Shown here piece by piece: positions 1 through 8,970 of a stretch of DNA of 64,000 nucleotides (within the stretch, counting starts at the first letter, position 1; each line of letters begins with the position of its first letter). A program made the translations under genes and the position numbers. The notes under the pieces were generated by a model. It was not told where the DNA came from, made no database searches, and saw only the letters and a program-made list of their open reading frames with translations. Source of the stretch: Schistocephalus solidus (lineage: Eukaryota > Platyhelminthes > Cestoda > Diphyllobothriidea > Diphyllobothriidae); NCBI GenBank assembly GCA_017591395.1, contig WEDG01007058.1, positions 28,592 through 92,591 of the forward strand. Direction: 5' to 3'.

Positions 1-175
1 CCTCTGACAAGGATCAGAAGACTGACCCCAATTTTGTTTCCTTCCCCTTCCCCACCCCGACAACCGTACGAGTTGTTCTACTTGCTAGCATATTTGACTC
101 ATTTAAACTGCGATATAAATGTAAAGGCCTGACGAGAATTTATCGAAAGCAAATATGTGCTGGCCAAATTGTTTT
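1..175 (+). mobile_element. 3' tail of a Penelope-like element (family 3)
   Basis: This segment matches by eye the tail that follows the PLE coding region at 63450-63720. Shared pieces include the 'caattttgttt' stretch, the pyrimidine-rich run, 'gttctact', and the block from 'tgtaaaggcc' to 'gccaaattgt'. The body of this copy must lie to the left of the window. Homology stops around position 175-180, which I take as the element's 3' terminus. Confidence 0.6.
126..165 (+). ncRNA. Hammerhead ribozyme-like motif of PLE family 3 (decayed)
   Basis: Stem I is GGC (126-128) with GCC (163-165). The core CTGACGA (129-135) fits CUGANGA exactly. A short stem II GA/UC closes on AUUUA. GAAA lies at 145-148, and stem III AGCA pairs with UGCU. 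The base after U16.1 is G162, which is not permitted at the cleavage position (H), so this copy should not cleave. The second copy at 63669-63708 has C at that position but a changed core base. Confidence 0.5.
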
Positions 176-189
176 TTAACGGAAATTGT

Positions 190-1206
190 GCAGCAGAGTT
201 CTGTTATAGTCTTGCCACAAACCTGTTGGTCATCCGTCCAACAACTTTTCCATCGAATCACCCAAGGGAACTCAAAAACTAAGGCATAAGAATATAAGTG
301 TATTGTTGTATGCTGACAGCGTACCTTTTAAGTAAACACAGAACGTACGATCACCTTCGAGGACTTACTGTGATCAGACCAACCAGATAGTGCGCTTCAG
401 GGGGTAGCATATCGATTGGTCATTTGCCTCATCCTGTCGGGCACGGCATGTGGGTGGATCGCTTCTGCGTTGTGGGAGTGAGTCGTCAGGGTGGCGGAAT
501 GGTTAGGACGGCTTCTAACAAGTTCAACACGGTTATAAGAAGCGAACTGACCCCAGGAGCGGCTTCGCAGAGACCCGATTTGCTGCTCCGAAATCCGGGC
601 TAAAATACTGTAATCTGTTCTGAAAAAAATAGCTGCACTCCATTTCTGACCCACAACGTGAGTCTGTTCTCCAGTGTGCGTTTCAATTCATCATAGATTT
701 AATATAGTCGGCATTTATTCTATTGGCGCTAGAAAGCCCTCCTTGCCTGTAACACAGTGGCGTGGAGATGCATTGGTCTGAGCATATGTAGAAGTTTTTG
801 CGGGGTCAGCAAAGGTCGATACTGGAGTAGACAAAAAATATAGGCGAGTAATTGCGATGGAATACCGGACGTGAAAAGGTGCACGGTTTTTTATCTCTGC
901 TCATTGGCACGGGATTTCGTTCCGTGACTGTTACCTGTCCTCTCTGCATTCTTTTCGGCACCAGGGGTCACCTGAAGCTTGTGAGTCCTCTGGTCGAAGT
1001 GCAGAAACCAGCCGAGAGACATGGGTGAAGAAGGCTGAGGTTTGGGCATTTGACTCACTGCTGCTGCAGGGTTAGAATAGGCGGATATACTTGACTGTTT
1101 GGTTTCGCGGGATCAACTGTTTTTCTGCTCGATTATTGATTGCAAATAACAAAATTTGCACTTTGCCATGGCATAAACTCGCGCCTGGTATTCCTGTCTG
1201 TCACAG
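190..1206. other. Stretch with no recognised feature, probably PSAT intron
   Basis: I see no coding similarity, tRNA or repeat family here. It lies upstream of the first visible PSAT exon, so it is probably intron. The 10 bases before 1207 (ctgtcacag) make a good splice acceptor. Confidence 0.4.
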
Positions 1207-1381
1207 ATATTCCACCGGAGTCTACCTATGAGCTGAACCCGGAGGCTGCCTATCTCTTCTACTGTGACAATGAGACGATCTCTGGCGTGGAGTTCTCCCA
1301 CCCACCTACACCTCCGGAGGGTGTTCCGCTCGTCTGTGATATGTCCAGCAACATTCTGAGCAAACCTGTGGATGTCTCAAA
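1207..1381 (+). CDS. PSAT1: Phosphoserine aminotransferase, internal exon a
   Basis: Encodes part of the large PLP-binding domain of phosphoserine aminotransferase, the cytosolic enzyme that converts 3-phosphohydroxypyruvate plus glutamate to phosphoserine in serine synthesis. The translation reads [16 protein letters not shown], then [11 protein letters not shown] and [16 protein letters not shown], which follows animal PSAT closely ([24 protein letters not shown]). The exon is bounded by ctgtcacag before 1207 and gtaatt at 1382. It contributes two bases of a split codon at each end: GAT at the start and AAA (Lys) at the end. About 125 N-terminal residues are missing and must be encoded to the left of the window. 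Confidence 0.93.
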
Positions 1382-1472
1382 GTAATTTAACCCCCTCCCA
1401 GGCTGTTAAATAAAGGCTCCCTCCCCCCCCCATACCATGACCATTGATCCTCGTCTCCACCCCCTTATACAG
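1382..1472 (+). other. Short PSAT intron
   Basis: A 91-nt GT-AG intron: donor gtaatt, acceptor cttatacag, with a C/T-rich tract before the acceptor. Splicing joins TCA-AA to A-TAC, giving S-K-Y-G, which is the family's DVSK-(F/Y)-GVIFAG junction. Confidence 0.9.
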
Positions 1473-1643
1473 ATACGGTGTCATATTCGCAGGAACGCAG
1501 AAAAACTTTGGCTGTTCGGGCTGTACCGTGGTGATTGTGCGTGAGGATCTCTTGGACAGGGCCCTAGCATATACTCCGGGTGTCCTCAACTACGCCCAAC
1601 AGGCCAAGGCCGGCTCGATGTACAACACACCACCCACGTTCAC
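1473..1643 (+). CDS. PSAT1: Phosphoserine aminotransferase, exon b with the PLP lysine
   Basis: Encodes [16 protein letters not shown], then [16 protein letters not shown] sequence and LYNTPP-like sequence (here MYNTPPTFT). The lysine in GTQKNFG aligns with the lysine of AGAQKN in animal PSAT, which forms the Schiff base with pyridoxal phosphate, so the catalytic residue is present. The exon ends at ...TTCAC followed by the strong donor gtaagt at 1644. Its phase (1 + 168 + 2 nt) fits both neighbours. Codon use and reading frame are clean, with no frameshift or stop. Confidence 0.95.
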
Positions 1644-1849
1644 GTAAGTCCACGCACTAATGACGACTACACCCTCAGACTGTCCTTGCAACGAGTCTCT
1701 CCAAACTGGCGGTATGCACGTGGCTTTCAGTACGCTCACCTGAAAGATGTTAAGGTCTAAGGGGTTGCTCTCAAAATCCAAGAGGTGAACGTCAGAGGAA
1801 GTCAGTGGTCGTATTGCTGAGGGCTTTGATATTTACGGGTCTAACTCTA

Positions 1850-2290
1850 AAATACTGAACACAAAGTAGCCGTCGTTGCACAAGTGGCGCAAAGTGTGGT
1901 GATGGTGGAACCGATAAAGACTAGCGAGACCGGAATGACCATTTCTGGCTTATTAGCCGTCATCAGCCGGTCATACCCAATCCCAAGTGTGACACACCTG
2001 GGATTTCTCTTAAGCAACATATGCTCCACGTCGCTATGCGACTGCTGGTGAGGGCTCTAAGGTGAGCTCCAGGGCAATACGGCACAGGCATGTTCCTTGA
2101 GCAGATTGGTGAGCCACACACCATACAGCAGAGGGAAAGGACGACAGACAGTGGAGGCATCTTGATACAGAACTGTTTCGAGCGTATTTACCTTCATTCA
2201 GGCGAGCATAACCCTGGCCACCAGCTGGGACCGGAAACACAAACATGCGCGCGCTTACGGTGTAGACTGTCCACACAATGGGTCTAGCAG
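1850..2290. repeat. tRNA/hammerhead repeat fragments, opposite orientations
   Basis: The part around 1895-2010 matches, on the - strand, the head-hammerhead section of the ~305-bp units at 56.3-57.3 kb. The part around 2020-2140 matches the body of the same unit on the + strand: gctatgcgac, gagctccagg, catgttcctt, gagcagattggtgagcc. Two partial copies therefore lie tail to tail or with an internal inversion. The tRNA-like head is truncated just after the B-box-like tctgggatt region. Confidence 0.65.
1929..1971 (-). ncRNA. Hammerhead ribozyme motif, intact core
   Basis: Read on the - strand: stem I ACCGG pairs with CCGGU (five Watson-Crick pairs). The core is CUGAUGA. Stem II is GGCU-AAUA-AGCC with a C·A mismatch at its base. 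GAAA follows, then stem III AU-GGUC-AU and cleavage site AUU. All conserved core bases of a type I hammerhead are present. The octamer AUGGUCAU is self-complementary with G·U pairs, so two copies could pair through stem III. It lies antisense to the PSAT transcript. Activity is untested. Confidence 0.7.
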
Positions 2291-2299
2291 ATGGGTCAT

Positions 2300-2577
2300 T
2301 AGCACTTCATCAAACCGATGTTCAACGATGCCTCCCCACCTGGCATTCTCTGTCGCTGCAGATCAGATATTGATATACTCAGGAATGGGCTCACATCGAT
2401 ACAATTGGCTTCCCAAAGTATAGTTGATGAAATATCAACCAAATTTCTGAAATGTTTTTTTTTCGATTAAAACAAACCACTTTAATTGGGGTTGTAGTAT
2501 TGATTATCGTACAGCCTATCCCCAAGATATTTAAATCACAGCAGGATGCTGGCGTTTGACGGAGCTTCTTTCTGGAC
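2300..2577. other. No recognised feature
   Basis: Intron sequence between the small repeat and the start of the palindrome. It is AT-rich and no coding similarity is seen. Confidence 0.4.
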
Positions 2578-2639
2578 GCCGTAAAAAGTAAACATTGTAA
2601 AAAAATAGCTCCTTAAAAAATATGTACTTCTCTCATTTA

Positions 2640-3150
2640 TTTTCAATGGTCTTATTAATTCAAATATATTTTACAGAAAACTTATATATATATATATCTA
2701 TGATAGTGTGCGGCTCACCAATCTACTTATGGAACATGTATATTCCGTTGTGACCTGGAGCTCAGACTAGAGCCCTCGTAGGCGGTCGCTTAGCGACATT
2801 CAGCATATGATTAAGTAGAACTGACAAAGACAATGGGAGACCGGAATGGCCATTTCTGACTTATTAGCCGTCATCATCCAGTCATACCCAGTCCCACGTG
2901 TGGAATACCTGGGATTTGAACCCGCGACCTTTGACAATTGAGTTGAACGCTCGACCATTGATCAACGGGCTCGTTGTTTTTTGTCGGTTGCGATCGGGAA
3001 TATGATGATATCATATGCGACCGTCTGCGAGGGTTCTAATGTGAGCTCCAGGACACAACGGAACATACATGTTCTTATGCAGATCGGTGAGCTGCACACT
3101 ATCATCATATTCCCGATCGCAACCCACAAAATAACAGGCCCGTCGCTCAA
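2640..3150 (-). repeat. tRNA/hammerhead repeat units in the left arm
   Basis: On the - strand, the unit reads head at about 2895-2980 (A-box-like, then a B-box-like GGTTCAAATCC), hammerhead at 2840-2882, and body at about 2700-2835. The tail of another body sits before the head, so the copy is longer than one unit. A second body in + orientation follows at about 2990-3150, creating a local inverted repeat of 'gcgatcgggaatatgatga' (2989-3011 and 3101-3123). The unit is mirrored in the right arm at 9900-10360. Confidence 0.75.
2840..2882 (-). ncRNA. Hammerhead motif with a changed core base
   Basis: Stem I ACUGG/CCGGU, stem II GGCU-AAUA-AGUC, GAAA and stem III AUGGCCAU are kept. The core reads AUGAUGA instead of CUGAUGA: the essential C3 is A, so cleavage is not expected. 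The mirror copy at 10162-10204 has the same change, so the change predates the inverted duplication. Confidence 0.6.
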
Positions 3151-4080
3151 AGTGACGGGAGGCTGGAATAAGCACTTATGGTTTATTTGTTGTCATTGGT
3201 CAGCGATAGCCAACTGCAGGCTTGACAACCGCTAAAGTATGAATGTGCGACCTGTTTTTAATTCAAAGGCCCTTCTACCAGTATATATTGTGCCTGAAAA
3301 CTGTTATGTATCTAAAATCTTCTTTTCGTTCTGCTATTCTAATTTGGCCGACTTTGGTCTGGCATATGACTGCCTTTTCGTGATCATTACCACCCATACA
3401 AAGCTTGTTTGCTTCGGGAAGCCAATAGGTTGGTGCGCGCCCATTGCTGTTTGAATAAATACTCAATCAGCAGTACCAGAGCATTTTGGTAGCAAGACAC
3501 TGATGAACTTGGTTTTGATGAAGTATTCATGACCCATCTGCTAGACCCAGTGTGTTGACTAACTGCACCATACTCGAGCACATGTTGGTGTTTCCAGTCC
3601 CAGCTGATAGTCAGGGTTATGATTGGCCGAATGAAAGCAGAATAAACCCTAACCATACTTTATCAATATGCTCCCATCTTTCTGTCTTCCCTTCACGCTG
3701 CATAAATCTATATCTATTCAAGGCGTTATACCGTACTTCCGATACTAGTTTACTACCTAGACACGTGTTTCAGCGATGTTTCTGCTGCTGCATGACGCAA
3801 AAGGATGGGTTCGGCTCCTCAGTGGGTCCCAGTGTCCTCTATGCGGTTTCGGGTAGATGGAGTCCAGAGAATAATCAAGGTAATAATTTCTAAAATTATT
3901 AAGTGCAGAAAATGTGTTTAAGTGAGCAAGACATGACTATTTAGGGTGAGATCCAAAATTTGAACGACAATGTCAGTCGAAGAAAATCAACTAATGTGGG
4001 AGCTATTATCTAATGCCCATTCGACAAACTAGTATGAATGCTATATGGAAAATATGTTATAATATACCCCCAAGAAATAT
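3150..4080. other. Unassigned DNA inside the left palindrome arm
   Basis: No coding similarity or known repeat recognised. It is mirrored almost base for base at about 8990-9900. Short open frames here appear on both arms only because the arms are nearly identical. Confidence 0.5.
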
Positions 4081-4139
4081 ATACATATATATATATATAT
4101 GAGAATAAGAGGCGATCACGAGAAACATGGTTATATTGT

Positions 4140-4179
4140 CCTGACGTTTCAAAATCAAACAAGATTTCATCGTCGGAGG
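4140..4179 (-). ncRNA. Hammerhead-like motif at the PLE family 1 terminus
   Basis: On the - strand: stem I CCU with AGG; core CCGACGA, one base away from CUGANGA (U4 is C); stem II AAAUC-UUGUUU-GAUUU; GAAA followed by CGUC. Stem III would be only A-U and C-G (ACGU, self-complementary) with C17 as the cleavage base. This minimal layout is that reported for hammerheads in PLEs. The U4 change makes activity doubtful. An identical motif is mirrored at 8858-8897. Confidence 0.6.
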
Positions 4180-4206
4180 TAAGTATTATACCGCGCCTCA
4201 CAGTAT

Positions 4207-5103
4207 TTATAGGTGGTAACATTTCGGGCAATACGGAATTACTAAGGTTTTTGAATTTGCGTGGTGGAGGGGCCGGGTTGGGGGTGGAGATCCTTCCGTC
4301 ATCATGCTGCTTGATGAGGAGGGTGGTGTTTCACCCTTGGCGATCATCCTTTGCCTGTACACCGAGTCCGTGGTGGACGGTGGGAGAACGGGTGATGGCT
4401 TGTTCACAATCTGTTCGGGGGCCGGCGTTCGCACGTTGGCAGTAGTCGTCAGTACCCCCATCGACCGAAGCTGCCGTCCCCGGCTGTTAATCCGTGTGTA
4501 TTCAAGTCTGCCGGATAAGTGGTTGAGCTGGCCGAGGCGATAACTGTTCCTTACGTCGTGTCTGGGTTGTGTTGCGATTACGTGCGTGTCCGCCATGGAC
4601 TCACCCATGTTCGGATGCACGTTAGGCCCATGTTCACGTTGACTCTTTCGATCATTGAGCTGCTGAACCCGGATGGCTTGGTAGGCCGTAGGAAGCGTCA
4701 CACAGCGATTGATGGAGGTTGTTCCCGTGTGCAAGGCCTCGATTGTATCCCTTGCCACGCGGTAACTTCCCCAACCTATAATTTCAGCATTCGTGATGGC
4801 GAACGTGTGTCCAGAGTCTGCGCAATGGTCCGCCACCAAAGACAATAGGTCCATTCTTCTTACCGCCCTCATGTGCTCTCCGACTCGGGTTTGTAGACGT
4901 TTCCCGGTCTCTCCAATGTAGTTGACTGCGCAGAAATTGCATTGAACCCGGTAGATGACGTTTGTTGTTTCACCTCGGGGCAGGGGGGCCTTAGGTCTCA
5001 TAACCAGATGTCGAATGGTTGACTCCGGCCGGTGGGCGATGCCGATCCCCATCCGTCTTAGGAGACGGGAGACCGCCTCCGAAACCCCGTCAATGTATGG
5101 CAA
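4207..5103 (-). CDS. PLE family 1 GIY-YIG endonuclease part, left copy
   Basis: An open frame of 298 codons encodes the C-terminal part of a Penelope-type protein, which nicks target DNA for reverse transcription. Near residues 45-75 it reads VIYRVQCNFCAVNYIGETG then LQTRVGEHM: the VIY...YIG pair, the downstream arginine (TRVGEH) and a C-x2-C pair typical of PLE endonucleases. A later glutamate (TIEALHTG) suits the active site. A long serine/proline-rich tail (residues about 190-298) follows. The first codon shown is only the first ATG in frame; the true protein continues from the RT upstream. This is the best preserved part of the copy. Confidence 0.88.
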   Translation of the reverse strand: MPYIDGVSEAVSRLLRRMGIGIAHRPESTIRHLVMRPKAPLPRGETTNVIYRVQCNFCAVNYIGETGKRLQTRVGEHMRAVRRMDLLSLVADHCADSGHTFAITNAEIIGWGSYRVARDTIEALHTGTTSINRCVTLPTAYQAIRVQQLNDRKSQREHGPNVHPNMGESMADTHVIATQPRHDVRNSYRLGQLNHLSGRLEYTRINSRGRQLRSMGVLTTTANVRTPAPEQIVNKPSPVLPPSTTDSVYRQRMIAKGETPPSSSSSMMTEGSPPPTRPLHHANSKTLVIPYCPKCYHL

Positions 5104-5270
5104 CGCTCGCCATATCTTTGGCTGTTCGGTCGCTGGTCTTCAGCTTTGCCTGCACTGTCTGCTACGTTCGATGTAGTTGCGGGGATACTCGTTGGTCATG
5201 AAGAGGCGTTGGAGGTATCAAAGTTCTGCCTTTCTTTCGGCTGGCTCGCTGCAGTGTGTTTCAGCCCTTT

Positions 5271-5975
5271 CTATAGTGCTCGAAAACAACTGCATTTGTG
5301 GCATAACGGGTGTTTGCTATGGTAGCTCAGGATTTGGCGGGTACTGGTGGTCTTCCTATACACCGTCGTTTTTAGGTCCCCACTGGGTTTTCGATGGACG
5401 AGAACGTCTAGGAATGGCAGCTGGTTGTTGACTTCCACCTCCATTGTAAACTGGATGTCAGGGAACACAGAATTCAGGTTGTCATGAAATTCCTTGACTA
5501 TTTTCCGCTCGAGGATGACAAAGGTGTCGTCCACACACTGAGCCCAGATTTTCGGTAAGTAGTTTGCGAAAACCAGGGTCTCTACTTTTTGGAGTACTGC
5601 CTCTGCGATGAAGCCCGAGTGTGGCCAACCCATTGGCGTCCCCTTGACCTGCTCATACGTTGTTCCTTCGAAAGTGAAGTACGTCTTCAGGCAGAATTTT
5701 AAAACCTGAATGAGATGTCTCCGTTCCACCGTCTCTTCCGCCTCGTTGTACCTGCTCTCGAGCAGTTCGTTGACCGTTTCGACTGCCAGACATCGTGTGA
5801 TCGAGGTGAAGAGAGAGGTAACATTGAATGACACCATCACCTCGTCTGCACTAAATTGCACTCCCTGGAGCTGCTCCAGGAATTCAGTTGCTGAACAGAC
5901 CGTCGTGGTCGCGTCCGAGGTGAGCGACCGCAAATTTCGGAAAAAGCCATTTCGCCAGATGAAAGGCTGGTGCAC
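5271..5975 (-). pseudogene. PLE family 1 reverse transcriptase, palm region, left copy
   Basis: Reads RSLTSDATTTVCSATEF, VMVSFNVTSLFTSI (motif A), VKGTPMGWPHSGFIAE (motif B), then WAQCVDDTFVILE (motif C) and FLDVLVHR. The catalytic box is CVDD where the right-hand copy has YVDD, and the motif B serine is W, so this copy carries changes at conserved sites. The frame joins the upstream RT portion only through a frameshift near 5884-5975 that the right arm shares. Confidence 0.85.
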
Positions 5976-6786
5976 CGCGCAATGACATGATTGGCCGGAG
6001 GGGGATACCAGCCTCGTGTACTTTTGGTAGTCCGTAGAACCTTGCTGCGGCCGCGTCTATTGGTTTAATGGCCAGTCGTACCGACTTAGTAATGGCCTTG
6101 TTCTTTTGCATGTCGGTGAGTGTCTTGTTGAGTTCCGTTACAAGTTGCTTCATCAGTTCATCGTCACATAGCAGGTACGCCTGTCGGTCCTCCAGTAAGG
6201 CGTTGGCCTTCTGGATGTAGTCTGTCTTATTCAACACTACTGTGGAGCGTCCTTTGTCGACTGGCAGAATCACGATGCTGGTGTCAGCCGTCAGTGTCTT
6301 CAGGGCACTCTGTCCCGATCTGGAAATGATTGCGCGTTGTTTGTGCGCCATCACCAAGGAGGTTATCTGCTGCCGAATAAGGTGCTTCGTTTCGTCGGAT
6401 TCCCTGGTTTGTTTGAAAATCGACTCGACAGTGGCCACGAGATTGGCCGGATCGGCGTCTGCGATGTTAAAGCAAGCTTCATGACTCAGCACTTTAAATT
6501 GTGCAGGCGACAACTGTTTCGATGACATATTGCACACCGGAACTTCGCTATCTTCTTGAGATGAATGGGTTATATTTCGAAGCTTATCCACCAGCTCCGC
6601 ATCTCTCGTTGCTCGTAGGTCTCTGACCCGTTTATAAATCACCAGCTGCAGCAACCTGACTCTGTCCTCGCCGATTAGTTCAGCGAACTGTGCAACCGCT
6701 TGGCTCAAAACCCCATTGAATTTGCACAGTCGAAGATGGCAGTCTTGGAGGAGCACCCGAATCATTCGTCTGCTATGTTGAGTCAC
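5884..6786 (-). pseudogene. PLE family 1 N-terminus and RT fingers, left copy
   Basis: A 300-codon frame. Residues 1-150 are the PLE N-terminal region. Around residues 165-175 is SIVILPVDKGRSTVVL, equivalent to the PADKGG finger motif of Penelope RTs, followed by ARFYGLPKVHEAGIPLRPI, the GLPKxHK-PLRPI motif. The frame then leaves the RT (ending GRDHDGLFSN) because of a frameshift at the start of motif 3. The right palindrome arm keeps only the part from the DKG motif onward. Confidence 0.88.
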
Positions 6787-6818
6787 CCACCGTTTCGCCA
6801 GACTTGTTTTGACCGGTT

Positions 6819-7223
6819 GTGTTCACCAGCATCGCGATTCTGCCAGCCGACAAAGGACGCCCCACAGTAGTGTTGAATAAGACAGACTACGTGCAGAAGG
6901 CCAACGCCTTACTGGAGGACCGACAGGCGTACCTGCCATGTGACGATGAACCGATGAAGCAACTTGTAACGGAACGCGATAAGACACTCGCCGACATGCA
7001 AAAGAACAAGGCCATTACTAAGTCGGTACGACTGGCCATTAAACCAATAGACGCAGCCGCAGCAAGGTTCTACGGACTACCAAAAGTACACAAGGCTGGT
7101 ATCCCCCTCCGGCCAATCGTGTCATTGCGCGGTGCACCAGCCTTTCATCTGGCGAAATGGCTTTTTCCGAAATTTGCGGTCGCTCACCTCGGACGCGACC
7201 ATGACGGTCTGTTCAGAAACTGA
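6819..7223 (+). pseudogene. PLE family 1 RT fingers, right copy
   Basis: Carries ILPADKGRPTVVLNKTDY and GLPKVHKAGIPLRPI. Here the finger motif is PADKG, closer to the PLE consensus than the left copy's PVDKG. It runs into the same wrong frame (GRDHDGLFRN) as the left copy, showing a shared frameshift at 'ggctttttccgaaatttg'. Confidence 0.85.
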
Positions 7224-7630
7224 ATTCCTGGAGCAGCTCCAGGGAGTGCAAATTACTGCAGACGAGGTGATGGTGTCATTCAATGTCACCTCTCTCTTTA
7301 CCTCGATCCCACGAGGTCTGGCAGTCGAAACGGTCAACGAACTGCTGCCTGAAGACGTACTTCACTTTCGAAGGAACAACGTATGAGCAGGTCAAGGGGA
7401 CGCCAATGGGATCGCCACTTTCGGGCTTCATCGCAGAGGCAGTTCTCCAAAAATTAGAGACCCTGGTTTTCGCAAATTACAAACCGAAATTCTGGACTCG
7501 GTATGTGGACGATACCTTTGTCATCATCGAGCGGGATATGGTCAAGGAATTTAATGACAGCCTGAATTCTATTTCCCTGACATCCAGTTTACAATGGAGG
7601 TGGAAGTCAACAACCAGCTGCCATTCCTAG
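7132..7630 (+). pseudogene. PLE family 1 RT palm region, right copy
   Basis: Two overlapping frames. The first (7132-7386) carries VMVSFNVTSLFTSI. The second (7283-7630) carries VKGTPMGSPLSGFIAE and TRYVDDTFVII, i.e. intact motifs B and C with YVDD. They are joined by a deletion that removes part of the segment between motifs A and B. It therefore retains better motif B and C residues than the left copy despite the deletion. Confidence 0.85.
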
Positions 7631-7935
7631 ACGTTCTCGTCCATCGAAAACCCTGCGGGGACCTAAAAACGACGGTGTATAGGAAGGTCACCAGTACCCG
7701 CCAAATCCTGAGCTACCATAGCAAACACCCGTTATGCCACAAATGCAGTTGTGTTCGAGCACTATAGAAAAGGGCTGAAACACACTGCAGCGAGCCAGCC
7801 GAAAGAAAGGCAGAACTTTGAAACCTCCAACGCCTCTTCATGACCAACGAGTATCCCCGCAACTACATCGAACGTAGCAGACAGTGCAGGCAAAGCTGAA
7901 GACCAGCGACCGAACAGCCAAAGATATGGCGAGCG

Positions 7936-8340
7936 TTGCCATACATTGACGGGGTTTCGGAGGCGGTCTCCCGTCTCCTAAGACGGATGGGGATCGGCAT
8001 CGCCCACCGGCCGGAGTCAACCATTCGACATCTGGTTATGAGACCTAAGGCCCCCCTGCCCCGAGGTGAAACAACAAACGTCATCTACCGGGTTCAATGC
8101 AATTTCTGCGCAGTCAACTACATTGGAGAGACCGGGAAACGTCTACAAACCCGAGTCGGAGAGCACATGAGGGCGGTAAGAAGAATGGATCTATTGTCTT
8201 TGGTGGCGGACCATTGCGCAGACTCTGGACCCACGTTCGCCATCACGAATGCTGAAATTATAGGTTGGGGAAGTGACCGCGTGGCAGGGATACAATCGAG
8301 GCCTTGCACACGGGAACAACCTCCATCAATCGCTGTGTGA
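7936..8340 (+). pseudogene. PLE family 1 GIY-YIG endonuclease part, right copy
   Basis: Near-identical to residues 1-120 of the left copy's endonuclease (VIYRVQCNFCAVNYIG, TRVGEHM). A frameshift after GWGSDRVAG moves the rest of the domain into the frame of 8304-8588 and then of 8576-8830, which ends in the same CPKCYHL terminus as the left copy. So the left copy is intact in this domain and the right copy is not. Confidence 0.85.
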
Positions 8341-8857
8341 CGCTTCCTACGGCCTACCAAGCCATCCGGGTTCAGCAGCTCAATGATCGAAAGAGTCAAC
8401 GTGAACATGGGTCTAACGTGCATCCGAACATGGGTGAGCCCATGGCGGACACGCACGTAATCACAACACAACCCAGACACGACGAAGGAACAGTTATCAC
8501 CTCGGCCAGCTCAACCACTTATCCGGCAGACTTGAATACACATGGATTAACAGCCGGGGACGGCAGCTTCGGTCGATGGGGGTACTGACGACTACTGCCA
8601 ACGTGCGAACGCCGGCCCCCGAACAGATTGTGAACAAGCCATCACCCGTTCTCCCACCGTCCACCACGGACTCGGTGTACAGGCAAAGGATGATCGCCAA
8701 GGGTGAAACACCACCCTCCTCATCAAGCAGCATGATGACGGAAGGATCTCCACCCCCAACCCGGCCCCTCCACCACGCAAATTCAAAAACCTTAGTAATT
8801 CCGTATTGCCCGAAATGTTACCACCTATAAATACTGTGAGGCGCGGTACAACACTTA

Positions 8858-8897
8858 CCTCCGACGATGAAATCTTGTTTGATTTTGAAACGTCAGG
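8858..8897 (+). ncRNA. Hammerhead-like motif, right PLE copy
   Basis: Mirror of the motif at 4140-4179: CCU/AGG stem I, core CCGACGA, stem II AAAUC/GAUUU, GAAA-CGUC. It lies just 3' of the coding region on the sense strand, where PLE terminal hammerheads are reported. Confidence 0.6.
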
Positions 8898-8932
8898 ACA
8901 ATATAACCATGTTTCTCGTGATCGCCTCTTAT

Positions 8933-8970
<38 letters not shown>

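Larger units (their letters stand above)
2578..6282. repeat. Left arm of a giant imperfect palindrome
   Basis: The reverse complement of this arm is repeated at about 6829-10468. Outer boundary: the pairing of 'gccgtaaaaagtaaac' (2578) with 'gtttactttttacggc' (ending 10468) is exact, and beyond it the sequences diverge. From outside in, the arm holds a (TA) tract, tRNA/HHR repeat units, about 900 bp of unassigned DNA, another (TA) tract, and a PLE in - orientation. The unequal spacer between the arms (6283-6828) is the PLE N-terminal region, which only this side carries. Confidence 0.9.
4081..6828 (-). mobile_element. Penelope-like element, family 1, left copy (broken)
   Basis: A PLE reads right to left: N-terminal and reverse transcriptase region (6786-5271), GIY-YIG endonuclease (5103-4207), then a terminal hammerhead-like motif and a (TA) tract near 4081-4105. 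The coding sequence is split by a frameshift near 5884-5975 and by breaks between 5271 and 5103. No flanking direct repeats were found. Confidence 0.9.
6819..8935 (+). mobile_element. Penelope-like element, family 1, right copy (5' truncated)
   Basis: Mirror of the left copy, starting within the RT at the DKG motif. Its own break points include a deletion of roughly 100 bp between NELL (about 7347) and the FTFEGTTYEQ segment, which throws motif B and motif C into another frame, and a further shift near 8340. The element ends, as on the left, with the hammerhead-like motif and a (TA) tract at about 8938-8970. Confidence 0.9.

Noticed and set aside
3552..3893. 113-codon open frame in the palindrome
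   Set aside because: No motif, and its mirror image is broken on the other arm; likely chance.
4955..5431. Open frames on the + strand opposite PLE family 1
   Set aside because: They are antisense shadows of the endonuclease and RT coding region.
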